Shown piece after piece: positions 53,561 to 64,000 of a DNA stretch of 64,000 nt; within the stretch, counting starts at the first letter, position 1; every line of letters starts with the position of its first letter. The stretch covers positions 1 through 64,000 of the forward strand of contig JAURVB010004661.1 in the NCBI GenBank assembly GCA_033002965.1, written 5' to 3'. The notes under the pieces were generated by a model, which made no database searches, was not told the origin of the DNA, and saw only the letters and a program-made list of their open reading frames with translations. This DNA comes from Piper betle. Its lineage: Eukaryota > Streptophyta > Magnoliopsida > Piperales > Piperaceae. The position numbers were made by a program, and so were the translations under genes.

Positions 53561-53567
53561 TATAAAT
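53561..53567 (+). promoter_or_regulatory. TATA box of the ERF gene
   Basis: TATAAAT lies 139-145 bp before the start codon at 53706, which suits a plant core promoter with a 5' UTR of roughly 110 bases. Confidence 0.55.
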
Positions 53568-53705
53568 TCCAAACACCGGTGGGGCCTTCACTACTACGTC
53601 CAAAAGCAAGCGTTTTTCGCGGGAAGAACAGCTACAAACCCCCCTCATCACGCCCTCTTCTTCCCCCCACCCAAAAGCTCCCTCCATTCCCACTCCCACC
53701 CAACA

Positions 53706-54352
53706 ATGGCGAGGTCTCAACAGCGATATCGAGGAGTCCGGCAGAGGCATTGGGGCTCTTGGGTCTCCGAAATTCGCCACCCTCTATTGTACACTGCTTT
53801 CCTTCTTGTTGTTTGGTATTGCGTTTTCTCTTTGTAGGATCATGTTATGCAGTTGCAGTAAGAAATCTTTTAATGTAACGTACATAATAATATAGGAAGA
53901 CCAGAATCTGGCTGGGAACATTCGAGACGGCGGAGGATGCCGCGAGGGCTTACGACGAGGCGGCGAGGCTCATGTGCGGGCCGAAAGCAAGGACCAACTT
54001 CCCCTACAATCCCAACACGTCGCCGACCACCTCCAACTTCCTCTCCGCCGCACTCACGGCCAAGTTGCACCGTTGCAACACGGCTTCCCTTCATCTCACC
54101 CGACCGGCGTCGGCGAAGGCAATGACCAACAATTCGCCAGCGCCGGCCAGCCGGAATCTCGGCTCGACGAGTTCTCAGTTCGCCGTCGAAAGGCCGTCAA
54201 GGCCGTCGCAGACGGAGGAGGCGGCGGAGGAGCGGCAGCATTGCCAGCAATTCATCACATTGGAGGATGATCACATCGAGCAAATGATCGAGGAGCTTTT
54301 CGACGCAGGGTCTTGTTTTGAGCTTCATCCAATTCAATCGCACTCCCTATGA
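53706..54352 (+). CDS. ERF003: AP2/ERF transcription factor, ERF003-like, 2 exons (179 aa)
   Basis: Exon 1 is 53706-53788 and exon 2 is 53896-54352. The donor is gtacac, the acceptor is atatag, and the junction codon is shared 2+1. The protein opens [20 protein letters not shown] then SEIRHPLL, crossing the intron to [20 protein letters not shown] and [19 protein letters not shown]. This is one AP2 domain (about residues 7-63). The [27 protein letters not shown] start, the intron inside the domain, [12 protein letters not shown] after it, and the C-terminal motif [14 protein letters not shown] are the layout of the ERF003 / group V (SHINE-related) branch. Such proteins bind GCC-box-like DNA in the nucleus; SHINE relatives control cuticle and wax genes, but the target here is not known. 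The frame is intact. Confidence 0.93.
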
Positions 54353-55080
54353 ATCAATACGAGTTATACAGAGAGTGCTGGTTTTCAATTTTCATTGTAC
54401 TCCATTTTCCATTTTTTTTGTTCTTCCTCATGAGACCCTTCTCTGTTTTTCGCTCTGGGCATTTGCAGAGTTGTCTCTCAAAGGGGGAACCCATCAAGCA
54501 CTAGAAGGTGTTGTAGAATGTACAGTAGGTTTTGCCACTATTCACACCTTTATAATAAAGAGGTACCTATCTTTGACTCTGTATATGTAGTGCATATTTT
54601 ATGTTCCATCAACAACGAACGGGAAATTACAAAGCCTGGCAATTGGAAGGTTCAAATTCCCTCTGCCTTCAATTTACCTCTGTTGATGGACGTGGGATTT
54701 GGAGACGTTGAAAAGACAGAGCAATTCGAAGGGGAAGAAGCGATTCCTTTTCTTGCGTCGGCAGCATGTGACTGCACATGTCTTACTTCTTATTATATAT
54801 CTCTGCATATATTTATATATTTTTGTGGTCATGCCTAGTAGCAAGATTTGAAAGTGGTGAATAATTATGCTCTGTATCTGAATGAGAAGACTGTTTTTGG
54901 ATGTCTGCCCTGTTCACAGTTTCACTCTCCACTTTGCCTCTTTGTTAGCAACTGTTTCTGGATGCCGAAAACATCTTGCACTATGGATGTCATCCCAGTT
55001 CCAATACTCCAAAACTTCATTTGACACATTGATTTTGATTAGATGTGCCACTGCTAAATTCCCTCGCACTTGATCCATCA
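54353..55080. other. ERF gene 3' flank
   Basis: The start holds the 3' UTR of the ERF gene. Short open frames at 54318-54838 have no domain I recognise. Confidence 0.4.
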
Positions 55081-55231
55081 AAGTTCTGGTTCCAAACAAA
55101 GAGCAGACTTTCAGGGTAGAAGACATGGGATTTGAAACAAAAATATTTGAAGGCAAAGTTCTCCGGTACCAAACATAGGGCAGACTTTCAGGGTAGGAGA
55201 CATGGGATTTGAAACAAAAATATTTGAAGGC
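55081..55231. repeat. 75-76-bp tandem duplication
   Basis: Two head-to-tail units (55081-55155 and about 55156-55231) begin aaagttct and end aaatatttgaaggc. They share the block ggatttgaaacaaaaatatt exactly. A few substitutions separate them, so the duplication is fairly recent. The minus-strand open frame across it (54914-55246) is a by-product. Confidence 0.9.
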
Positions 55232-58200
55232 AATGTGTTCAACCACTTAAAATTTTACCAATTTAAATACTTGTAGGTATCATCTTTATACCTCATAAGT
55301 TTATCACTTGAGAAGCAAATGATCTTACAAGGAACTTGTCTTGGTGAGCATGATGGTAAATCCTGGTAAATCCAAGTCCACTATTTTCTGTAAAATATTA
55401 TTGTTGTATGGGCCATATAGAGCATGCATCAAAGGCTACTCAACTTGAAAGGGAAAAGTTATCTCTTTGGGGCAGGGCAGTAAATGGTTAGCCATTTACC
55501 TGTTTACCGATTATATCAACTTAAATGAGATAAATATGATGGAAGAATTATTCACCGTTTTAGAAAATGGTGAAAAATTTAATTTATTTAATCACACCAA
55601 TTAAAAATATAAATGATTTTGATACCAGGTTTAATCTTAACTATTTAACTTATTTTACCAAATATAATTATATTATTTTATATATTTTATGAATAAATTT
55701 TAATTTTATCTCTTAACCTAGTCACAACCTATAAATATGGACTTATATTTTTATTTAAAGTGTGTTTTGTATAAAATTGTTACAATAATTAGAACATGAG
55801 ATGTTGAAGTCTCTTTTTATTATAATTTTAATATTAATTTAATTTATTTTAGATGCTAAAAATAATATTTATTTTGTGTGAGAGGCTATTTTAAACCGTT
55901 ATAGCTTTTATTTTATAACTTATATATTGTTTATTAGTAGATGTGTCATGTAAAATGATGAAAAATTAACTAAATTTTGACCATTTAACTGATAATAAAA
56001 CAGTTAACATTCAATTTTGGTAAAACCTTGTGAATTCTATTAAAGGTTTGGTTATGTTTAACAGTATGGAAAATAATTAATAGTATTAATCGAGTCATAA
56101 TCTAATTATTTACGACCCTATTTTGGGGGAGGAGCCAAAATTTTTCTCGATACACACACGGTAAATAAAGAAATGAATGAAAATGTGGAAATCTTGTTAA
56201 GAAATGTCTAGAAAAGTGGTCAATGTCAATCATGATGTACATGGGAAATGAGAAAATCAAATACAAAATGCTGACCACTGATAATTTGCATGCAAATCTT
56301 CCTATATCGTATTTGCTTCAATATACAAGTACCCACGTACTTAGTTTTTTTTCAAAGCTATCCATTGGTTGGTTGAATTCATATACTCTATGTATAATTT
56401 CACATATGATATATCATTGTCTTTGGATAAAACATGATCAATATTGCAAGGCCGTATCAGGCCAAAAAACAGCATGGGCTGGACAGCTTCCAAGGATACA
56501 TATCTAAAATCTATATATATATATATATATCACTTATGACATTTGTAGTCAGGGTTCAGATTTCTTAGTACCATGTTGAATTTATATCTTTGTAATACTG
56601 TACAAGGTAGGTCCATTGAGAAATACCCATCTTATATATATATTATGTTTATGCATGCAACCACTCTCATACACTATACAATCTACATGCCTTGCCCATG
56701 TGCAATTATATGGAATATACACAAGTATATGCCATGTGATAAGGATTGTATTCTTTGTTCTGATTTCATGATGTATACACATCATTACCTAGTGAAGCTC
56801 TCAAATGATCTAGTCAAGATATAACAGAAGTTCTTGTTTTGTCTGCTTGCTTATATCATATGTGTTATGAGCCATGAATATATAATACCTAGGTGTTAAA
56901 TTGGCCTTTAGTGCTAGAGCCATTGAACCTTAAACATCAGAAAATTTGTGGGTACTTCACATGCAGCCTCTATGATTGTGCTAGCTATACTTAAGCTTGT
57001 GAAATTCTTAGTTTTGCTGTTTTGTTTAGTCACCTCATTAAGAAAATCTGTCGCCTATCTAACAATCAAATGTGAAAGCACTTAATTGAATGATCATATT
57101 AGGCTTTTAACTCTCATGCGCGTGGACAATCGGATGTTTAACCTGTCATAGATGCCAGTCTAATTACAAGACTGTGAAGCTTATTTATTGCATTCAGTAT
57201 ATTATTATCTCATGAAAACTCCTCCAATGTTTCTAAATTATAGTCCCAAGCAAAGATTAGGAGGGTTGGCGCACTAAAGACACCTGTCCATAAAAAAATT
57301 TGTTATTTGTAATTACATAGATCATAATTTAGGTCCACGCCTCAGTTGTTTGGGTATCAGGTGGAAGAAGAAGAAAAATAACTATTTATTATATGAAAAA
57401 ATTGACACTAGCAAAGCGTGATTCACGCCTCTCCAATTGGAATTATGGGCTAATTAGATGTTAGAACCACTGTGAGTGTGCTAATTACAAAAAGCTCCGG
57501 AGAAAATAGCACCAAAGGAAAAAAATTTGCCTGGATCTCATCCAAAAATAAAGAAAAGCAGTAATGGGCTGATTTAGCGAACAACGATTGGGCTACTAAT
57601 GAGGCCCATTTGTCAATAGTAGTACTCACATATGAGTGGACATAATTTACCTATATATATATATATATAGTGTTTAGTTTTTTTCTTCTCAAACCTAAAA
57701 CTATTATAGATAAAGAACACCAGAAATGTATTAGGGTGACAAAATTTGGGCTAATTGGAAAAATAGAATTCATTGACCGAGAGACCAAGAATTATTTGAG
57801 CTGATTTTTTAGTAAATCAAGTAGTCTAGGATCGGTGTAATGCACAGGGCACATTTAAAATTTATTAATAATATGTAATAGAAGCATATAAAATTAAGTT
57901 ATACAAATTAATAATTTTATGATTAGTTATTCTCTTTCAAATAAAAATAGTGAATATGTATTCAAATTTAACAAAAACATTCATTCTTATTATATTCTAA
58001 TACTTTTGAGTATAATAAGAATAATTTTGAATTTCACACCCGAAGATTATTGAAGAATGGTCATTATTTGGATAAAAAATTCAATAGGGATAATTAGGAT
58101 AAGTTTTACCGATAAATATGAATGAGAACTAATAAATATGCTACCTGCTAATTAATAATTGACAAACAAAATCTTTTGTAACACAATTTTTGTAATGACC

Positions 58201-61200
58201 TTGATTTTTATATAACACTAGCAGCCTAAAATCGTGGCCGTTACTGTACACCCTACTAGCGCGCATGCAATATATCTTTAACATATAAGAAATCAAAATA
58301 ATATAGCAGGATAATCTAAAAAACCTATTGCTATTATAATGTTCAAAATATACCAACTATAATATCCATACGTATATAAGGTGATGTTATTATCCCGTCA
58401 GTTTAAGTAAGGTGTATAAGTAGCTAATGGAAAAAGTAAAATGACTCCTACGGTAACAAGCACCGCGATTGCATCTCTATTTTAAAATCTCTTACCTGCA
58501 AAGAAATACAAATTTGTCTCCTCGGTACTAATTACGGTGTTGAATCCTCTACTTACATATTTAGTAAATAATCATAAAAAATACGGTTAATTATATGAAA
58601 TGATTAAATATCATTTAAATAACCATTCATAATCATTCTTTACTATTCGTGAACATAAGATCATGCGTAACTATATAGTCATATTGCTATTGAGTAAGCT
58701 TCTAAACTCTTTGAAAAGGCAGCGGCCATCATCAACCAAGAACCATATCCCTAAGGTGCCATCCAATGGTAGCACCTAAACTATCTGCCCTTGTTACGGA
58801 GAAAACTTTGCATTTGAGCCAAAATAATTAATGCATCTACCAATTCGAGTAGTTTGGCTTAGAATAAAATCCCATATGCCTTGATTATCATATAAATAAC
58901 TTGGCCTGGATGTAAACACCCTACGTGCCTTGCTCATAAAACTTGGCTTGGTTCAAAGTCCTTGCATCATGGTAAACTCCTGTATAAACATCGATTAAAC
59001 TCGATAATATAACATTAACATAATATATATAAATCTTACTTGCATATTAAAAAAAATTCAAATGATGAAATTCTTTGATTAATCCTTCTAAATATTGTAA
59101 AAATAAGGATCTTTCCAAATAACGCCCAATACGAACGTGAATATCTTGTCGCCCTAAATGCTTAGTTGAATAATCACTCTTAATCTAAATAATACTATAT
59201 AACCCTTATATTAATTACCCAAACTAGTCTACATATATTTATATGAATGACATGATGTGTAATGACATGAATGAGCTTATATATAGTAAGTAAAATGATC
59301 AAACATACATTAATGTATAAATATAAGCATATTAATATAAAACACCTAAAGTAAACCATAACATTAATTTGACATTATCACAATAAATTAATCTTTATTT
59401 CGCACCACTTATAACCCTTATAGCATGATGGCATATTTCACTCAAATTAAAAGTATTATGATAATATATAATTAACATTATTTTAGTATTAACCAAATTA
59501 ATTAATAATTTTGGAATGACCAAATACTTATAACCATCAATCTCAAACATGCCCAAAGAAATATAAATAAAACATTGTTGTTCAATAGAACTTTTTTTTA
59601 AGGTTTAGGAAGCATTTGGGCATGTTTAACAAGAATTTGAATAGACAATTTATAAGTGCTTGGTTAAATAGGATCCCTAGCTGATATTAATTAGATAATT
59701 TTACCCTTAATGTAAATTGGTCATAACTTCCTGTATATAGGTCCAATTTAGTCGGTTCTTATTGCGTTGGAAGCCTTATTTCAAGGGATACAACTTCTGT
59801 CTCATGTGATCTTTTTTGAATTATAAAATATTGCCATTTTAATTCATGTATCAATATTAAGCTATATTTCTAGCTAATTTTTAACCTTCCATACACAAAT
59901 CCATGAATAAAAATTATCAACTTATTAATTAAACGTGGAAAAATTTTAAATTTCTTTGTGATTCTTGTTCAATCACTGATTTAGATCATTCATAAATTTT
60001 CATATGACAATCTCAACACATATATAATTCATTAAACCGTGAAACATTGAATAAATTCTTATAAATCATGCACTCATGCATGCATAATTTATAATTTTAA
60101 ATAACTTTAGGTTGAATTACTAACCATTTAGAGATCCAAAAATTTAAAAAATTCATGATTTAGAGGAAAAAGATCCTTCATCTTTAAAAATTAACACTAC
60201 ATTAAGAGATCTGTAGTGTTAAATCGTTGTCAACATGAATTAAGGAAGAGAGAAAGAGAAAAGAACATAGAGGAGGTAAAATTTTCTTGTAAAAGACTTC
60301 AATAAGACCTTAACATTGGTATTTATACGTTCCTTCGCATCCTCATCTAATCCCTAGTCCATATTAGGGGTTCTAACTAATTAGAAAACTTGATTAATCT
60401 TTGTACATAAGTTCCTTGTTTGCAGAATCAAATTAAAAAATAATCATAACTCAAATTATATAGCCTTTTGATTTGATTGATTCTTTTGCGTTTAAATCGT
60501 TAGGATGCCTACTCTCTTCTTCTAAATTTTTTGAATTTTTGAATATGTTTCTTAGGAGTAATAAATTTTCAATATAAAGTTACCTAACCTTTTTTCTTTC
60601 CAAAGTCACAAGTTTCCTAATAACCGAATTGTAATTCTACCAAATCTAGAATAAAACGTAAACCCTTAAGGCCTAAATTACTTATCTTAAAATATATTAT
60701 ACATTAATATGGGCGCAAATACCATAATGGTTTTCCAAATCAAATTTTCTATAATATAAATTAAAATACATACATAACATTTTTATTTATTGCACATACT
60801 TTCGTGGAGTTCTTATGCGTGTTCATCATTACTTAATTTTGAACGTACATAGTTTGATCACATTAATGTACAAAAGAAAACCATGCTTATCATTCATGAA
60901 AATTTTTCCTTATTTTCTTTGAATTTTTTTAGAAGAAAAATATACCGGGTATTACAATATTAATGTTAGTGTGAGTTCAAAATTGGTGGGGGCTGCCAAT
61001 AGCCCATTTGTCGAGATCTTCAATCACCAAATAGAGCACATAACAATTTACCATGAAAATCTCCACTAAACAACTATGATTATAAATTTCCTTTCACAAC
61101 CACGGAGAAACCCGAGGGAAACCCTCCCAATTCATGAGTTAAATTACTCTTAATACATGTGGAAAATTTTACCTAAATATGGAAAACTACACCCACACGA

Positions 61201-61600
61201 GTAATATTAATCCCAATTATACACCCAATAGGTGGAGAAGGATAAGAAATTAACTCATGTTGTTCCTGTTGAAGGACCTAAAAACCACATTTTCTCCTCA
61301 CAACGATTTTTTTTTCTCCCACATGCACCACCAATGACCCTTTCTAAATCTACACCCTCTTGTGCCTCTACAATGGAGAATACACCTCTCATGTCTCCCC
61401 TAAGGGAAAACACTATGGAACCTCCCTTGAAAGGAAAGAACACCTGACACATATCTAATAATATATTTATAAATCAGAGATACAAAATAACTCTTGAAAA
61501 TGAAGAGCCAACTCTAAAGACTACTCCCCTAAGCATTAGAATCATAACCAATGAGTCTTTTCTTTGTATTTCACAATTCTCCTCCAATTCCTCATACCTC
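55232..61600. other. Long AT-rich intergenic region
   Basis: TA tracts occur at 56512-56530 and 57651-57669 without flanking hairpins. Sequences near 58911 (tgtaaacaccctacg) and 60946 (ccgggtattaca) look like distant echoes of the TGTAACACCC / GGGTTTTACA LTR ends, but internal words and target duplications do not support an element. No gene fragment was recognised. Confidence 0.35.
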
Positions 61601-61699
61601 TTTGAATATTTATATTTTCACAACTTCCCATGTGATTGAATACATGACTTCCCATGTGATGAACACTTTCTCATAGGAGGGAATATAGAATGTTCTTCA

Positions 61700-62038
61700 T
61701 CACCAACGTCGATGGCGATGTCTTTTCCCTGCTCTGCTTCGACGACATCATGGAGAAGACGACGGGAATGGAAATTGAGCACCTGAGGATTGATCAGAAT
61801 CAAGGGAGCAGGACAATGTCCTACTGCCTCTGTGTAGTTCCTGAAAGATAGGAGAAGAAATAAAAGAAAACCAAAACAAATTTCATTCATTCCTCCCCTA
61901 TTACAATGACGATGCTCTGTTTTATACTGCCACTCACAACCAACCCATGTCTTGTTGCATCCCGCCAGCCCATTACATTCAAACACATGCAATTACAATA
62001 ATACCCTCTCCACTCCTCTACTCACTATATTCATACCA
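61700..62038 (-). mobile_element. Probable 3' LTR of the Ty3/gypsy element (inner end only)
   Basis: Immediately after the purine tract, the minus strand reads TGGTATGAATATAG, a plausible LTR start at 62038. A TATAAAA-type box lies at about 61914-61928 (minus strand) in the expected U3 position. The outer end of the LTR cannot be fixed because the 5' LTR is outside the window, so the left border given is a guess. Confidence 0.4.
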
Positions 62039-62040
62039 AT

Positions 62041-62052
62041 ACCCTCCCCTTG
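62041..62052 (-). other. Polypurine tract of the gypsy element
   Basis: On the minus strand the tract AAGGGGAGGGT stands just before the inferred 3' LTR start and after the end of the polyprotein remnant. That is the position of the plus-strand primer in LTR retrotransposons. Confidence 0.55.
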
Positions 62053-62107
62053 GCAAGAACCTTGTCCTCAAGGTTAGTAAAGATTACAGTTTACACAGAT
62101 TATAGTT

Positions 62108-63991
62108 TTACAAAGAATAGTCTTTCATTTGAGCAGCAGAAGGTAAAGAAGTTTGTATTGGAACATCAGCTGTTACCGAAACTTTCAATTGGGAAACATA
62201 GAAAGCATCATGAAGTAAGGAATCAGTAGGAAGTTGCAGATTGTAAGCAACTTGGCCAATGCGTTGGATAATAGGAAATGGGCCATAAAACTTTGCTGCC
62301 AACTTGTTAAATTTCTTGTTTTGCAATGACTGCTGTCAGTAGGGATGTAGCTTGAAATACACTTGTTGTCCTACCTGAAACTCAACATCCCTTCTTCGCA
62401 AATCATGATAATGCTTCATTCTTAGCTGTGCAGCTATCAAGTTTTCTCTTAATTCTTGAAGTAACTGATCTCTTTGACGTAGAAGCCCATCTACCTCCGC
62501 TGTTTTTGCTGTCCCAGGAATGTAAGAGAGCAGTGTAGGAGGTGGCATGTTGTACACTGCTTCAAAAGGACTCATGTGTATTGCAGATTGGAAACTAGTG
62601 TTATAACAATATTCAGTCCAGGGCAACCACTTGACCGAAGTGTGCAGTCTATTTGTTGAAAAGCATCTCAAATATTGCTCAAGAACCTTGTTGATCACTT
62701 CGGTTTGGCCATCTGTTTGAGGATGGTAAGCTGAACTATAGTTGAATGCTACTCCTTGTAGTCTGAACAACTCATTCCAGAAACAACTTGTGAAGGTTGG
62801 ATCTCTGTCACAAATAATGGACGTTGGCATTCCATGGAGCTTGAAGATTTCATCAAAAAATAGCTGAGCAATTTTTGGAGCTGTGAATGGATGAGCAATA
62901 GAAATAAAATGGCTGTACTTTGAAAGTCTGTCCACTATTACAAAGATTCCATCTTTTGCATTTCTTTTTGGCAATCCACTAATAAAATCCATACTAATTG
63001 AAGTCCAAATTTGCTATGGTATAGGAAGTGGTTGTAATAAACCTGCTGGTGCTAGACAAGAGCTTTTGAATTATTGACAAGTTTCACAATTCTGCAGATA
63101 GGTCACCACATTTTGATACATCTAAGACCAATAAAAGACTGCTCGCAATCTCTTCAAAGTCTTCTGAATTCCCTCATGAGTTCCATCATGAAACTCTTTT
63201 AAGATAGTAGGTATGAGGTCCATTTGAGAGTTCAAGTAGATCCTGTTTTTGTAAAGAAAAATGTCATCCTACAATGACCAATTCAATGACAGTTTGTTGT
63301 CCGTAAATTGCTGCTTCAGCTTTGATATCTGTACATTGGTGGCATAAGCTCGTTTAACCACATCCAACCATCTTGGTATAGGGATCGAAATTGCTGCTAG
63401 GAATGAATCTTGCAGATTCCTCACATTGGAGTTGGCTGTGTTCGACTCCTCACAATCATATTGCCTTGACAATGAATCTGCCACCTTATTTTCTTTACTA
63501 GGCTTGTATTCAATTACAAAATTGTACCCTAGCAGCTTCACTAGCCACCTTTGCTGAGCTGTTGTGTGAATTTTCTGATCCCATAGATACTTTAAACTGG
63601 AATGACCCGTTTGAACTATAAATGTCCTGCCCAAAAGGTAGTGACGCCACTTTTGGATAGCTAACACCAATGCTAACATTTCTCTCTCATAAGTAGATAA
63701 GAATAAATTCCTACCACTCAGAACGTTACTGTAGAAAGTAACTGGATGCTCTTGTTGCATTAAAACAACTCCTAGTCCACCCCCACTAGCATCACATTCT
63801 ACTACAAATGACAAGGTAAAGTTTTGCAACACAAGGACAGGAGCATCTGTAAGAGCATGTTTCAAACTATTGAACGAATCTTCAGCTAATTGATCCCAAT
63901 GATAAGCATCCTTCTTAAGCAAATCAGATAATGGGGCAGCAATTTTTCCAAAATCCTTGACAAATTTTCTATAATATCCTGCTAACCCCAA
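62108..63991 (-). pseudogene. Ty3/gypsy pol polyprotein, 3' part, broken
   Basis: Read on the minus strand. 63991-63269 holds the end of reverse transcriptase (GLAGYYRKFVKDFGKIAAPL) and RNase H (VVECDASGGGLGVVL, YEREMLALVLAIQKWRHYLL, then QTGHSSLKYLWDQKIHT where most relatives have TDH). 63268-62993 carries the integrase zinc-binding region in broken form, with stops beside the CETC motif. 62992-62336 is the integrase core, with MDFISGLPK, FVIVDRLSKY, ICDRDPTFTS and YHPQTDGQTEVINKVLEQYL, containing the usual D, D and E positions. 62326-62108 is the integrase C-terminus (FYGPFPIIQRIGQVAYNLQL, then LHDAFYVSQLK). A stop after KLHPY near 62334 separates the last two pieces and is compatible with a C-to-T change in an arginine codon. 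No chromodomain is visible. The 5' part lies beyond the window. Confidence 0.93.
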
Positions 63992-64000
63992 GAAAGCCCT

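Noticed and set aside
49033..57669. TA tracts at 49033-49051, 56512-56530 and 57651-57669 as further transposon borders
   Set aside because: No hairpins or GC-rich blocks lie next to these tracts, so they are treated as plain microsatellites.
58911..60956. Possible further solo LTR (tgtaaacaccc ... gggtattaca)
   Set aside because: The ends resemble the family, but flanking 5-mers (ctgga, atatt) differ and the conserved internal blocks are missing.

Overview
This is plant nuclear DNA. It holds a few intron-containing genes with plant-type splice sites in a long AT-rich, transposon-filled background, with (TA)n and (ATT)n microsatellites. The proteins recognised are all plant types: MCM5, an ERF003-like AP2/ERF factor, a DUF789 relic and FAR1-type transposase remains. 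I cannot name the species.

Layout. 0.6-1.5 kb: relic of a DUF789 gene. 3.0-7.07 kb: a transposon bounded on both sides by (TA)n tracts, with hairpin-forming ends, that contains a decayed FAR1/MULE transposase on the minus strand. 9.47-20.37 kb: three LTR-like elements of one family, about 2.9-3.1 kb each, bounded by TG...CA and perfect 5-bp target duplications (ATACT, GGGGC, TTTAC). One is nested in another and the third is inverted. They interrupt a decayed gene that may come from a Ulp1/DUF1985-type element. 20.9-25.4 and 26.7-29.9 kb: two older, diverged relatives of the same LTR family.

32.7-33.9 kb: a three-exon gene for a small protein with one double-stranded RNA-binding domain. 37.69-41.01 kb: two tandem (TA)n-bounded, hairpin-ended elements sharing one (TA)n tract. 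They end 186 bp before the MCM5 start codon. 41.19-46.10 kb: a complete 19-exon MCM5 gene (732 aa) with two E2F-type sites just upstream. 53.7-54.35 kb: a two-exon ERF003-like gene. 61.7-64 kb: the 3' part of a broken Ty3/gypsy element on the minus strand, running off the window. The other stretches show no gene I can support.

The genes do not form a pathway. The most interesting structure is the (TA)n-bounded family at 3.0-7.07 and 37.69-41.01 kb. It has the order (TA)n, hairpin 1, hairpin 2, GC-rich block, interior, then the mirror image. One member carries a transposase relic, one is a medium-sized derivative without it, and one is short. The larger members also share a TTGACTCG...CGAGTCAA inverted-repeat module with the LTR family.
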